Shown: in pieces, positions 43,207 to 51,462 of the stretch | Numbering within the stretch: the first letter of the stretch is position 1 | Layout of the letters: each line of letters begins with the position of its first letter | From: Fimbriiglobus sp. | GTDB taxonomy: Bacteria > Planctomycetota > Planctomycetia > Gemmatales > Gemmataceae | Length of the DNA: 51,650 bases | Assembly: GCA_025362195.1 (NCBI GenBank) | Contig: JANYHV010000204.1 | Location: 1-51,650, forward strand | Direction of reading: 5' to 3' | Made by a program: the position numbers and the translations under genes | Notes under the pieces: model-generated | Databases searched by the model: none | What the model saw: the letters and a program-made list of their open reading frames with translations, nothing else | Told to the model about the DNA's origin: nothing

Positions 43207-43234
43207 TTGACTTTGTTGCACGACAGGTTACAAA
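43207..43234 (+). promoter_or_regulatory. Candidate promoter of the second DUF1559 gene
   Basis: TTGACT (43207-43212) and TACAAA (43229-43234) are separated by 16 bp in the 203-bp gap before GTG 43316. The A/T-rich hexamers stand out in the high-G+C background. Confidence 0.5.
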
Positions 43235-43315
43235 TGACTGCGGGCGCGGGATTCCGCGAACGCCGTTCTCATTCCGTGTCGTGACCGACGCCGCTGCGTC
43301 GGGGGAGTCGCAACC

Positions 43316-44221
43316 GTGTCACACGTCCGTCGCCGGCGGGGCTTCACGCTCATCGAACTGCTGGTGGTCATCGCCATCATCGCCATCCTGATCGGCCTGC
43401 TCTTGCCGGCCGTGCAGAAGGTCCGGGAGGCGGCGGCGCGGCTGCAGTGTACGAACAACTTGAAACAAATCGGCCTGGCGATGCACAACTACCACGGGGC
43501 CAACGACCGCTTTCCGCCGGGGTTCACGTCGCGGACGCTGACCGTCAACGGCGACGGCCTCGGGCCGGGCTGGGGGTGGGCCGCGCTCATCTTGCCGTTC
43601 GTCGAGCAGGACAACCTGTTCAAGCAAATCGATCTGACCAAGGACATCACCGACCCGGTCCACGCCCAGGTCCGGGTGACGACGCTGAAAGTTTACCGCT
43701 GCCCGTCCGACGCCCCCTTGGGCGACACCTGCGACATCCCGACCGGGGCCGGGACCGTGAAAGTCGCGTTCGCCAACTACGTGGCGATGGGCGGCACGTT
43801 CGAGGTGACCGCCTTCCCGGACCAGGGCAACGGCTGCTTCTACCGGAACAGCCGCACCCGCGTGGCCGACATCCCGGACGGGACGAGCAACACCATCTTC
43901 GCCATCGAGCGCGAGAGCAAGCGGTCCCCGCGGACGACCTGGGTCGGGGCGGTGACCGGGTCGGTCAACCCCCCGATCAACCCGGCCTACGACGACGAAG
44001 GCCCGCCGACCTTGATCTTGACGAACACCGGGCCGGCCGGCGAAGGCCGCGTGCCGAACAACGCCCTGGACCACGTCGAGGACGCCAGTTCCCGGCACAC
44101 GGCCGGTGTGAACACGCTCCTCGGCGACGGCTCGGTGCGGATGATCCGCAACAGCATCAATCCCGCGACCTGGGAAGCCCTCGGCACCCGCGCGGGCGGC
44201 GAAGTCGTCGGCGATTACTAA
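43316..44221 (+). CDS. DUF1559 prepilin-like protein
   Basis: A 301-residue DUF1559 protein starting at GTG. It has the prepilin signal [20 protein letters not shown] then [17 protein letters not shown], followed by [20 protein letters not shown]. The C-terminal H-x9-DG motif reads [19 protein letters not shown], and it ends [14 protein letters not shown] prepilin peptidase would cleave before the Phe of FTLIE. It is followed 28 bp later by a membrane-anchored WD40 protein. It is shorter than, but clearly related to, the gene at 20902. The role of individual family members is unknown. Confidence 0.93.
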   Translation: MSHVRRRRGFTLIELLVVIAIIAILIGLLLPAVQKVREAAARLQCTNNLKQIGLAMHNYHGANDRFPPGFTSRTLTVNGDGLGPGWGWAALILPFVEQDNLFKQIDLTKDITDPVHAQVRVTTLKVYRCPSDAPLGDTCDIPTGAGTVKVAFANYVAMGGTFEVTAFPDQGNGCFYRNSRTRVADIPDGTSNTIFAIERESKRSPRTTWVGAVTGSVNPPINPAYDDEGPPTLILTNTGPAGEGRVPNNALDHVEDASSRHTAGVNTLLGDGSVRMIRNSINPATWEALGTRAGGEVVGDY

Positions 44222-44249
44222 CCGGCACCCCACCTTCGGCGGACTTCAC

Positions 44250-45221
44250 GTGAACGCACGACGGCCCTGGAAACTTTACACGGTCGGCGCGGCGGCAGTC
44301 CTCGCAGTCGCCGCCGGCGTCGTCCTGCGGGTCACGCAGGGTGCCGAATTGGGGAGCGTGCGCGGGCACGGCGGGGTCGTCCGGGCGGTCGCGTTTTCGC
44401 CGGACGGGGCCGTCGTCGTTTCCGCCGGGGACGATAAGACCGTTTCCACCTGGGACGCCGCGACGTACCGGTCGCGGCACCGGCTCGACGGCCACACCGG
44501 GACGGTCAACGGCGTCGCCGTCAGCCCCGACTCGCGGTTGATCGCCTCGGCCAGCGCGGACCGCACGGTCCGGCTCTGGGACGCGGCCACCGGGGGCGAA
44601 ATTGCCACCCTGGCGACCTTGACCCACGCCGCGAACGCGGTCGCGTTCAGCCCGGACGGCGGCGTCCTGGCGACCGGCGGGGCCGACGGGAAACTCCGCC
44701 TGTGGGACGTTGCGAGCCGCCGGCAGGTCCGCTTACTCCACGGCCACGCCAAGCCCGTTCGCGTCGTCGCATTTTCCCCCGACGGCACGACGCTGGCGAC
44801 GGGCGGGGAAGATGGGGTGGTCGTGCTGTGGGACGCCAAGACGGGTAAGTCGCTGGCCCGCTTGACGACGACCGGCCGCGTCCACGCCCTGGCTTACGCG
44901 CCCGACGGCCGCACGGTGGCGACCGTCGCGTCGGGCCGCGGGGTGCAGGTGTGGGACGCGTCGTCGCACCAGGAACGGCCCCGACTCGCGGACGCGGGCG
45001 CGGCGATGAGCGTCGCCTTCAGCCCGGACGGCCGGCGGATGGCAACCGGCCACGAAGACGGTTCGTTCAAGGTCTGGGACGCCGCCGACGGTAAGTTATT
45101 GAGCACGACGGCGGCCCGGTCGGGGTCGCTGACGGGACTCGCGTTCACGCCCGACGGCCGGCGGGTGGCCACGGCCGGCGGCACCGGAACGATCAAGTTT
45201 TGGCCGGTCGCCGACCGGTAG
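44250..45221 (+). CDS. Membrane-anchored WD40-repeat protein
   Basis: A 323-residue protein with an N-terminal TM anchor (LYTVGAAAVLAVAAGVVL) and seven WD40 blades of about 40 residues. Each has the form GHxxxVxxVAFSPDG...LASGGxDxxVRLWDAxTG: examples are VRAVAFSPDGAVVVSAGDD, GVAVSPDSRLIASASADRTV and VVAFSPDGTTLATGGEDGVV. Seven blades make a complete propeller exposed to the periplasm, a typical protein-interaction platform. It starts at GTG and is probably co-transcribed with the DUF1559 gene upstream. It converges with the PQQ-propeller gene, with 9 bp between stops. No enzymatic domain is fused. Confidence 0.9.
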   Translation: MNARRPWKLYTVGAAAVLAVAAGVVLRVTQGAELGSVRGHGGVVRAVAFSPDGAVVVSAGDDKTVSTWDAATYRSRHRLDGHTGTVNGVAVSPDSRLIASASADRTVRLWDAATGGEIATLATLTHAANAVAFSPDGGVLATGGADGKLRLWDVASRRQVRLLHGHAKPVRVVAFSPDGTTLATGGEDGVVVLWDAKTGKSLARLTTTGRVHALAYAPDGRTVATVASGRGVQVWDASSHQERPRLADAGAAMSVAFSPDGRRMATGHEDGSFKVWDAADGKLLSTTAARSGSLTGLAFTPDGRRVATAGGTGTIKFWPVADR

Positions 45222-45230
45222 TTCGCCGCG

Positions 45231-46415
45231 TCACTTCGAGCCGACGCAGAACAGGGTTTTGTCGCCGCGGATGAAGATCGCGCCGCCGCTGACGGCCGGG
45301 GTCGCCTGGCCGCGCTCGCCGGTCTTGCTCTCGGCGATCAGTTCGGGTTCCGCGCCGAGTTTGACGGCGATCAGGTTGCCTTCCTCGCTGAACAGGTAGA
45401 GCTTGCCGTCGGCCGCGACCGGGGAGGCCGAGAACTTGCCCTTCACGCGGAAGTCCCAATCGACCTTGCCCGTCGCCGCGTCCACGCACAGCAGCACGCC
45501 GGCCGAGGTCACGCCGTAGACTTTGCCCTCGAACGCGACCGGCGACGACATGCCGGTTTGCAGCCGCGGGGACTTCCAGAGTTCTTTGACGCCGCCGGCC
45601 TCGAGTTTGGACGCGGTGACGCCGCCGCCGGGGGTGAGCAGGAGGTCGCCGGCGACGGTCGGCGAGGCGATGCCGCCGGGCACCTTCGCGGCCCACTTCT
45701 TGGCCCCGGTCTCGGCGTCGTACACGGCCAGGTCGCGGCCGGGGAAGAGCACTTCGCTCTTGCCGTCGGCCAGCGTCCGCACGGCCGGGGTCGCCCAGTT
45801 GGCCTCCTTGCTCCGCGGCGTTTTCCAGAGGTTCTGGCCGATCTTGCCGTCGAGGGCCGCCAGGAACGACTCGCCGTAGTTGTCCATCGGCACGATCAGT
45901 TTGCCCGCGGCCAACACCGGCGACGACGCCATGCCGACCTGGTTCGTGATCGTCGGGTAATCGCTAACCAGCGAGCGGTACCAGCGCAGGGTGCCGTCGG
46001 GGTCGAACGCGGCCACGTCGCCGCTGGCGAACAGGGCGTAAACCCCGCTCGCGTCGGCGACCGGCGTCGGGGCGGCCATGCACGTGTCGGGGTGCGCGGC
46101 GGTGCTACCGGTCGCGGCGAGTTGGCGGTGCCAGAGTTGCGCGCCGGTCGCCGCGTCGAAGGCGAGGACGTGCAGCCGGTCGTCGCGCTGGCCGCTGCTG
46201 GCGGTGACGTAAACGCGGCTGCCGTGAGTGACGACGCCGGACACGCCGCGGCCGGGGAGGGTCGCCTTCCAGCGGAGGCCGGAAGTCTCACTGAAGCCGG
46301 TGGGCAGGTTCTTTTCGGTGGACGCGCCGGTGCCGGTGCCGCGGAACCCGGGCCAGTCGGCGGCGACGCTCAGGACCGCCAGGAACGCGACCGTTGCGGG
46401 GAACGTGCGGGTCAT
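45231..46415 (-). CDS. Exported PQQ-like beta-propeller protein
   Basis: A 394-residue protein with signal peptide MTRTFPATVAFLAVLSVA and mature start ADWPGFRGTGTGASTEKNLP, the planctomycete PQQ-propeller pattern. Blade repeats include DAATGAQLWHRQL, DPDGTLRWYRSL, DAETGAKKWAAKV and DAATGKVDWDFRV. The closing motif SGGAIFIRGDKTLFCVGSK is like that of the propeller at 38894. It is the last gene of a minus-strand unit and overlaps the upstream gene by 4 bp (ATGA), which also fixes the start. Enzyme activity is not implied; it may act with the secreted partner upstream. Confidence 0.9.
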   Translation of the reverse strand: MTRTFPATVAFLAVLSVAADWPGFRGTGTGASTEKNLPTGFSETSGLRWKATLPGRGVSGVVTHGSRVYVTASSGQRDDRLHVLAFDAATGAQLWHRQLAATGSTAAHPDTCMAAPTPVADASGVYALFASGDVAAFDPDGTLRWYRSLVSDYPTITNQVGMASSPVLAAGKLIVPMDNYGESFLAALDGKIGQNLWKTPRSKEANWATPAVRTLADGKSEVLFPGRDLAVYDAETGAKKWAAKVPGGIASPTVAGDLLLTPGGGVTASKLEAGGVKELWKSPRLQTGMSSPVAFEGKVYGVTSAGVLLCVDAATGKVDWDFRVKGKFSASPVAADGKLYLFSEEGNLIAVKLGAEPELIAESKTGERGQATPAVSGGAIFIRGDKTLFCVGSK

Positions 46416-47590
46416 TTCTTCTCCGGGGCGGGTGCCGCTTTGAGGGTGCCGAGGGGGACGAGTTCGGTTTCGCCGGTCGGCGTCGTGAGGGCTTGTCGGA
46501 GCGGCACGCGGCCGCCGGTGGCGTCGCTGACGCGGGCGGCGAACTCCCACCCTTGCGTCCAGGGCTGCTTCTGGTCGTCCTGGCAGACTTTTAACAAGAC
46601 GGTGTTCCGCCCCGCCTTGAGCGTGCCCTTGGCGACGTGGGCGTCCGCCGCGCGGCCGTTGTGGTAGGCGTTGCGGTCGTAGATCTTCTCGCCGTTCAGG
46701 AAGATTTGCAGGGCGTTCGGGCTGGTCGCGCGGACCTCGACCGGGGTCGCGGCCGGGGCTTCGACGACGGCGTACGCGTAGGCGACGGCCGACTTCACCT
46801 TGCCGATTTCCTGGTTCAAATTGATCGTCCCGTACTCGTCCGCGCTCTGCATCGCCTTCCAGGAGACGGGGCCGAGTTTGCCGGGGTACTCGGCCTTCGC
46901 GTCGAACTGCGCTTCCGGCGGGTAGGCCTTGGCGTACCCGGCCTCGGCGGTGTTGTCGAACGGGCCGACGACGAGCCACTGCGTGACGTAGTTGAAGTGC
47001 GTCGTCTTGTTGAACGGCTCGCCCGCGGCGTCGAGGGCCTTGGCGAGTTGTTCGAGTTGGTCGCGGTCCCGGGCGAACGGGACGAGTTCCTTCTGCGCGG
47101 CCAACAGTGCGGCGGGACTGACCTTGGCGGCGCGGGCCAAGCGTTCGGCGATTGCGTCGCGGCGGAGGTCGGACTCGGAGTCGTTGACGAGTTCGGCGAG
47201 CAGGTTGGTCGCCTCGCCGGGCACGGCTGCGGCATAAAGCTCGTAGGCGATGCGGCGGGCCGCCGGATTCCGTTTGTCGTCTTTGACGAAGGCTTTCAAC
47301 GCCTCCGCGGGAAGTGGCCGCTTCGCCTTCTGCTCCGCGTCGGCGACGGCGCTGACGGCCGAGCGCAGCCAGTTGGCGGCGGCGGGCGAGGCCGTGTCGA
47401 AGGCGGTCAGGGTCGGGATGATGGTGTCGGGGCCGGCGGCGACGAGTTGCTTCCAGGCGGCGGCCGCGTCGGCGTTCCCGGCCCCTTCCTTGCCGACGGC
47501 GAGAATCGCTTGCAACGGCGGCGCGGGGTCGGCGGCGTGGGCCGGGGCGACCGCGACGAGGGCCAACAGCAGAACCAGGGACCGGGTCAT
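46412..47590 (-). CDS. Secreted protein with HEAT-like helices and jelly-roll-like C-terminus
   Basis: A 392-residue protein with signal peptide MTRSLVLLLALVAVAPAHA. The N-terminal half is all helical with repeated pairs resembling HEAT-type repeats (AAGPDTIIPTLTAFDTASPA; NPAARRIAYELYAAAVPGEA; ESDLRRDAIAERLARAAKV). The C-terminal half has beta-strand motifs of a carbohydrate-binding-like fold (TQWLVVGPFDN, AYAYAVVEAPAATPVEVRAT, NALQIFLNGEKIYDRNAYH, AGRNTVLLKVCQD). Similar modules accompany PQQ propellers in planctomycetes. It is coupled to the propeller gene downstream, and 27 bp separate it from the PSP1-like gene upstream. Function unknown. Confidence 0.8.
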   Translation of the reverse strand: MTRSLVLLLALVAVAPAHAADPAPPLQAILAVGKEGAGNADAAAAWKQLVAAGPDTIIPTLTAFDTASPAAANWLRSAVSAVADAEQKAKRPLPAEALKAFVKDDKRNPAARRIAYELYAAAVPGEATNLLAELVNDSESDLRRDAIAERLARAAKVSPAALLAAQKELVPFARDRDQLEQLAKALDAAGEPFNKTTHFNYVTQWLVVGPFDNTAEAGYAKAYPPEAQFDAKAEYPGKLGPVSWKAMQSADEYGTINLNQEIGKVKSAVAYAYAVVEAPAATPVEVRATSPNALQIFLNGEKIYDRNAYHNGRAADAHVAKGTLKAGRNTVLLKVCQDDQKQPWTQGWEFAARVSDATGGRVPLRQALTTPTGETELVPLGTLKAAPAPEKK

Positions 47591-47617
47591 CGAACGCCTC
47601 CGGGGTCGCGGGTCGGG

Positions 47618-48283
47618 TCAGTACAGAGGCCGGCGCGAGGCGGTTTCCGCCTCCATTTTTTGCCGCAGGTCGGCGAAGTAATCGGTCAGGTCGTCGGCCG
47701 TCTTGACCGCGCCGCGCGAACACCCGCCGGTGCTACAGCCGCTCTTTTCGGTGCCGCAACTCGAACATCCGCCGCCGGTTCCGCAACTCGAACAGCCGCT
47801 CTTCACTTCGACCGCCGGTTCTTCGACGACGGGCGTGCGGGCCACGTCGAGCATCCGCACGCTGAGGCCGAAGCGATCCGACCACGCGGCGAAGAGGTCG
47901 TCGGCGACGCACTCGCCCCACGGCAGGACGTGCAGCACCGCGGCGGACCGGTCGAGGGTGACTTCGACATCAAGGAAGGTCAACGGTAGGTGCCCGGCGT
48001 CGGCTTCGGCCGTGGCGAGCAGCGTGCGGCCGAGGCACTCGGCATCGGCGAGGTGCGCGACATCGGAGGCGGTCACGCGGCGCAAGAGTTCGCCCCCGGC
48101 CGTGGCGTCCCACGACGCCGGGAAGCGGTCGTCGGCCGGGCACAGGATCACGCCCGTTTCGAGGCCACGCGGCGACCGGACGACGACGGTATCGTCGCGG
48201 CCGAACGACTCGCCGGCCGGCGGGGTGAAGCGGCCGACGTAGGCGGTCCGGCCGTACTGCACGAGGTAGCCGGCGTCAGCCAT
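47618..48283 (-). CDS. PSP1-domain protein with cysteine-rich insert
   Basis: A 221-residue cytoplasmic protein. Residues 1-150 follow the PSP1/YaaT pattern: an N-terminal beta barrel (LVQYGRTAYVGRFTP, DTVVVRSPRGLETGVIL), a helical linker and the C-terminal PSP1 part (LPLTFLDVEVTLDRSAAVLH, FAAWSDRFGLSVRMLDV). About residues 157-190 form a cysteine-rich segment with CSSCG, CSSCG and CSTGGC, eight Cys in total, which could bind zinc or an iron-sulfur cluster. In YaaT the partner is a Y-complex affecting RNase Y and competence. It overlaps the upstream TPR-YggX gene by 8 bp, suggesting a joint metal- or redox-linked role. That link is an inference. Confidence 0.8.
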   Translation of the reverse strand: MADAGYLVQYGRTAYVGRFTPPAGESFGRDDTVVVRSPRGLETGVILCPADDRFPASWDATAGGELLRRVTASDVAHLADAECLGRTLLATAEADAGHLPLTFLDVEVTLDRSAAVLHVLPWGECVADDLFAAWSDRFGLSVRMLDVARTPVVEEPAVEVKSGCSSCGTGGGCSSCGTEKSGCSTGGCSRGAVKTADDLTDYFADLRQKMEAETASRRPLY

Positions 48284-48947
48284 GGGCGGCCCCGTTGGGC
48301 GTGCCCAGGGTCAGGGTGCCGCCAGTGGAGGACTCCTCGTCGAAGCCCATGAAGTCCTTCATGTTGCGGTCGTATTCGGCCGCCCCGGACTCGCTCGACA
48401 GGTCGAGCCGGAGTTCGTTGATGACCTTGATCGACTGGTCTTTCTTCCAGGCGTCCCAGCAGCCGGAACAGATCGTCGCGGCCATGCGCTCGCCGAGTTC
48501 GCCTTTGATCGGCGCGAAGATCAGGGGCTTGGCCCGCTTGCCGAAGGTACACATCGGCCGGGCGCACTTGAACCCCGTCTCGGGGCCGTCGTCCTCGACG
48601 ACGACTTCGGCCGCGGCCGGGACTGTGCCGCCGTACTGGAGCAGCAGCTTGCCCATCGCGTCGCGCGGCATCTTGTCCCCGCGCTTGTCGGCGACCTCGT
48701 ACCCGCGCGTCAAGACTTCGATCGCCTTGGCGGGGTCGCCGGCCTTGTAGTGGCACTCGCCGAGGAGTTGGAAGACCTTCGAGAACTCCGGGGAGAGTTG
48801 CAGCGTGCGGTCCAGGGACGCGACGGCGTCCGCGAACTGGCCGTCCTCCATGAGGAGTTGCCCCAGCCGGAAGTGCCCGAGTTCGTTGTCGGGGTCGTCG
48901 GTCGTCATCTTGCGGAACTGGGCGATGCGGTCGGCGGGTTCACTCAC
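48276..48947 (-). CDS. TPR protein fused to a YggX-like iron-trafficking domain
   Basis: A 223-residue protein. Residues 5-90 hold about two TPR units (DNELGHFRLGQLLMEDGQFA; VFQLLGECHYKAGDPAKAIE). Residues about 125-205 match the Fe(II)-trafficking protein YggX: CARPMCTFGKRAKPLIFAPI, GELGERMAATICSGCWDAWK, QSIKVINELRLDLS and YDRNMKDFM. These line up with the YggX elements C-x-R...GELGxRI...WxxWxxxQTMLINE...FL. Unlike single-domain YggX (about 90 residues, one Cys), this one has four cysteines, C128, C133, C160 and C163, in two close pairs. It is the first gene of a four-gene minus-strand unit. A role in iron or redox protection is likely but unproved for the fusion. Confidence 0.82.
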   Translation of the reverse strand: MSEPADRIAQFRKMTTDDPDNELGHFRLGQLLMEDGQFADAVASLDRTLQLSPEFSKVFQLLGECHYKAGDPAKAIEVLTRGYEVADKRGDKMPRDAMGKLLLQYGGTVPAAAEVVVEDDGPETGFKCARPMCTFGKRAKPLIFAPIKGELGERMAATICSGCWDAWKKDQSIKVINELRLDLSSESGAAEYDRNMKDFMGFDEESSTGGTLTLGTPNGAAHG

Positions 48948-49005
48948 GGCGGCGTCTCACGGGGTGTGGAAATCGGGGCTGATGCTGGCTCCGCCGCGGT
49001 CGGCA

Positions 49006-49842
49006 TTAGTTGTTGGCCAGGGCCGTGACCGGCAGTGTGAACGTGTGCGTCTTGTTGGTGACCTTGTCGGTCGCCTTGAGGCGGATCGTGAACTTGCCGG
49101 CGCGGGTCAGCGGCAACAAGTACCGGATGGTCACCCCGGCGTCTTTTTCATCGACGTTGTCCCGGATCGGCAGCAGGCTCGCCTTGCCGATGGTCGGGTC
49201 GCCCTTCTCGTCGAGGGGAATCATTTCGACCTCGACGTTCGGCTTCTTGTCCGGGCCGCGGCCGAAGCCGACGATGCCGAGTTGGATGAACAGCGGCTGG
49301 CCGACCATGCCGGTCGTCGGCATCGGGATTTGGCCGCGGTCGTCCACGCTCGTGTACACCGCGACGATGCCGAAGTCCTTGGCGGCGACGGCGAACTTCT
49401 GCTCGACCGTCTTGGTCGCCTTGTTGGCCAGGTCGGTGACGGTCACCTTGAGGACGTAGTTCCCGGGGGTCTGGTCGAGGCCGACGGTCGTGTACGCCCG
49501 GCCGGGGATTTTGTTCCCGCCCAGCGGCACGAAGTCGTTCTTGTTGGCCGGGTCGGTCTTGTACTTCGACGCACCGGCGCTGTCGAGCAACTCCATGAAC
49601 ATCGCGTACTGGACGCGGCCGTCGGCGTCGGTCGTGATCCCTTCGATGTCGAACCCGAGGAACATCACGTCCCCCGGCAGCAGCGGGGTCAGAGGCCGCG
49701 GGCCGCCGAGTTCGCCGAACGTGGTGCGGACGTTGGTCAGCGCCAGGGCACCGGCGGCCACCGGGGCGGCCGGGGCCGCGGGGGCAGGAGCTTGGCCGGG
49801 GGTGAAGGCCAACGCGGCGGCCAAGAGCAAGGGGGTCAGCAT
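49006..49842 (-). CDS. Secreted beta-sandwich hypothetical protein
   Basis: A 278-residue protein with signal peptide MLTPLLLAAALAFTPGQA and an Ala/Pro-rich linker. The mature part reads as two or three immunoglobulin-like beta domains: LTPLLPGDVMFLGFDIEGIT, TPGNYVLKVTVTDLANKATK, VGQPLFIQLGIVGFGRGPD and AGKFTIRLKATDKVTNKTHT. The last two strands resemble the classic beta-sandwich ending of extracellular adhesion modules. The frame is open upstream to 50022, but only ATG 49842 begins with a signal peptide. It lies 58 bp upstream of the TPR-YggX gene on the same strand. No family name is recognised. Confidence 0.8.
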   Translation of the reverse strand: MLTPLLLAAALAFTPGQAPAPAAPAAPVAAGALALTNVRTTFGELGGPRPLTPLLPGDVMFLGFDIEGITTDADGRVQYAMFMELLDSAGASKYKTDPANKNDFVPLGGNKIPGRAYTTVGLDQTPGNYVLKVTVTDLANKATKTVEQKFAVAAKDFGIVAVYTSVDDRGQIPMPTTGMVGQPLFIQLGIVGFGRGPDKKPNVEVEMIPLDEKGDPTIGKASLLPIRDNVDEKDAGVTIRYLLPLTRAGKFTIRLKATDKVTNKTHTFTLPVTALANN

Positions 49843-49974
49843 CGCCGGAGTCCTTCGGGGGCACGGGGGGACACGCATCCTGAGTCGCCATTGTGCGTCC
49901 CGCGCGAAATGCTGACTAGCCCGATTCAGCGGAGTTCGCCAAATGGCGCGAACCTCTTTCCCGCGGCAAAGCGC

Positions 49975-50004
49975 TTGCAACGCCGGCGACCGCGTGCGTA
50001 TAGT
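49975..50004 (+). promoter_or_regulatory. Strong sigma70-like promoter of an orphan transcript
   Basis: TTGCAA (49975-49980) and TATAGT (49999-50004) are 18 bp apart, giving a start near 50011. There is no conventional gene downstream on this strand before the convergent EVE gene; the next 240 bp hold structured sequence and a tiny ORF. Confidence 0.6.
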
Positions 50005-50111
50005 GTGGTGCGTGAGTTGCACTACCGTAGTGCAGTGGCAGAGGAGCCGGCGGGGTCACTATCTGTTTCTGGTGGACCGGCGGTAGGGCTTTGCAAAGAG
50101 GAGGTGATTCA

Positions 50112-50147
50112 GTGGTTGATGGTAAACAGGCGGGCGGCTGTTTCTAA
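50112..50147 (+). CDS. Possible 11-codon ORF behind a near-perfect ribosome-binding site
   Basis: GTG 50112 lies seven bases after AGGAGG in AGGAGGTGAT, a 10-base complement to the 3' end of 16S rRNA and the strongest such site seen in the window. The ORF reads MVDGKQAGGCF and stops at TAA 50145. Its last codons run into the nested hairpin. An alternative ATG at 50119 in another frame stays open past 50250, but its spacing is poor. Whether the short peptide, the longer frame or neither is made cannot be settled by reading. Confidence 0.3.
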   Translation: MVDGKQAGGCF

Positions 50148-50219
50148 CGGCTGCAGACGGGCTTGCCGTTTGCGATGGCCGCCCACGTTTGAGTTGAGTC
50201 TCATAGTCGAGTCGAACGG

Positions 50220-50246
50220 GCCGCCGGGGAAATCCTTCCCGGCGGC
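50220..50246 (+). terminator. GC-rich terminator hairpin
   Basis: GCCGCCGGG (50220-50228) and CCCGGCGGC (50238-50246) form a perfect 9-bp stem with a 9-nt loop, followed by TCTCGTCGTTTC. The T tract is weak. It lies 10 bp before the stop of the convergent EVE gene and could serve both transcripts. Confidence 0.6.
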
Positions 50247-50256
50247 TCTCGTCGTT

Positions 50257-50649
50257 TCAAGTCGTCGCCAGTGCCAGCACCTTGGCCCACACCTCGGCCG
50301 TTACCGGCACCACCGACAGCCGGGAGATGCGGACCAATTCCCAGTCCGCGAACGACCCGTCCGTCTTGATCGCGGCGAGCGTGACCGGCGCTTTCAGCAC
50401 CTGCTTCGGGGCGATGGTCACGACCGGCACGCCGGCGGCGTCGAGCGCGACCGCCGTCACGACCGCGACGCCGACGACCGCCTTGATTTTGCCGGTGTGG
50501 TAGAAGAACGCCGTGTCCCCCGCGGCGAACGCCCGCAGGTGCTTGACCGCCAAGGCGTTCGTGACGCCGTCCCAGACGGTCGCGCCGTCGCGGACGAGGT
50601 CGTCGTACCCGTAAACGTCCGGTTCGGATTTGAGCAGCCAGTGAGCCAT
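50257..50649 (-). CDS. EVE-domain protein
   Basis: A 130-residue single EVE domain (PUA-like fold; thymocyte nuclear protein 1 type). The signature start is MAHWLLKSEPDVYGYDDLVR, with WDGVTNALAVKHLRAFAAGD, AFFYHTGKIKAVVGVAVVT and the C-terminal FADWELVRISRLSVVPVTAE. EVE domains bind modified bases in RNA or DNA and often sit near restriction or stress genes. The usual LGWE-type aromatic cage residues appear as W and Y/F in similar places. ATG 50649 gives the standard N-terminus. It diverges from dcd across a 168-bp gap. Confidence 0.93.
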   Translation of the reverse strand: MAHWLLKSEPDVYGYDDLVRDGATVWDGVTNALAVKHLRAFAAGDTAFFYHTGKIKAVVGVAVVTAVALDAAGVPVVTIAPKQVLKAPVTLAAIKTDGSFADWELVRISRLSVVPVTAEVWAKVLALATT

Positions 50650-50817
50650 GTCGCGGTCCCTCGTCGCGGGGTGGTCGTGAGGATCGTAGCAGTTCGGCGA
50701 ATCCCGCACACCGGGGGTCTTACCGGGTCTTCGCACTTCGGGCATGGGCGGCGGGGCGGCCGGGGGATCGGCCGATGAACACCGGCCGACGGACCGCCCC
50801 CGCAGGAGACTGGTTTC

Positions 50818-51417
50818 ATGGGAGTTCTGCCCGACTGGATGATCGAACAGGGCGTCAAGATCGAACCGTTCGCCCCGCAACAACACCGCCCCGGCGTCAT
50901 CAGCTACGGCCTCACCTCCTACGGGTACGACGTGCGGGTGGACCGCCGGTTCAAGGTCTTCACCAACGTCTGGGGGTCCACCGTCGATCCCAAGCACTTC
51001 GATCCCAAGTCGTTCGTCGATGTCGAGGCCGACACCTGCCTCATCCCGCCGAACTCGTTCGCCCTGGCCGAGACGATCGAGTACCTCGAAATCCCCCGCA
51101 ACGTCATCGGCGTGTGCGTGGGCAAATCGACTTACGCCCGGTGCGGCATCATCGTCAACGTCACGCCGCTCGAACCCGAGTGGCGCGGCCGGGTGACCAT
51201 CGAGATCAGCAACACGACCCCCCTCCCGGCGAAAATCTACGCCGGCGAGGGGATCGCCCAGATGCTGTTCATCCAGGGCGTCGCCGTCTGCAAGGTGAGC
51301 TACGCGGACAAAAAGGGCAAGTACCAGGACCAGCAAGGTCTCACGCTACCGTTCGTGGCGACCGAAGACGCCGTCAAGCCTGGCAAGGCGTCGAAGCCGG
51401 GGCGCAAAAAGTCGTAG
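50818..51417 (+). CDS. dcd: dCTP deaminase
   Basis: A 199-residue enzyme converting dCTP to dUTP for thymidylate synthesis. Family motifs are [98 protein letters not shown] and GEGIAQMLF. The catalytic Glu is expected in LEPEWRG/VTIEISN. A basic Lys/Gly tail extends the C-terminus. AGGAG lies nine bases before ATG. The leader contains a 7-bp hairpin (50768-50774 with 50083-like complement at 50783-50789). Whether it also has dUTPase activity (bifunctional type) cannot be decided by eye. Confidence 0.96.
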   Translation: MGVLPDWMIEQGVKIEPFAPQQHRPGVISYGLTSYGYDVRVDRRFKVFTNVWGSTVDPKHFDPKSFVDVEADTCLIPPNSFALAETIEYLEIPRNVIGVCVGKSTYARCGIIVNVTPLEPEWRGRVTIEISNTTPLPAKIYAGEGIAQMLFIQGVAVCKVSYADKKGKYQDQQGLTLPFVATEDAVKPGKASKPGRKKS

Positions 51418-51462
51418 TGGAGTCGTCTTCCGACGGACGCGAACTTCGGTTAGGCTAAGCGC

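Larger units (their letters stand above)
50011..50250 (+). ncRNA. Putative structured RNA or leader transcript
   Basis: The predicted transcript begins after the promoter at 49975. A 7-bp hairpin with a CCG loop (50018-50034) comes first, then a CTTTGCAAAG palindrome (50089-50098) next to the AGGAGGTGAT ribosome-binding site (50099-50108). A nested structure follows: GGGCGGC (50132-50138) pairs with GCCGCCC (50178-50184) around AACGGC (50146-50151)/GCCGTT (50165-50170). It ends at the GC-rich terminator hairpin 50220-50246. I match it to no known RNA family (not SRP RNA, tmRNA, 6S or RNase P by their signatures). It could be an sRNA, an mRNA for a very small protein, or both. It occupies most of the 414-bp gap 49843-50256. 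Confidence 0.5.

Noticed and set aside
43113-43315. Hidden gene in the gap before the second DUF1559 gene
   Set aside because: No frame with a start and plausible codon use; only a promoter-like pair is seen.
50111-50260. Longer frame from ATG 50119 (MVNRRAAVSNGC...) as the real gene
   Set aside because: Spacing of 14 bases from AGGAGG is poor and the frame runs through the terminator into the antisense of the EVE gene; kept only as an alternative.
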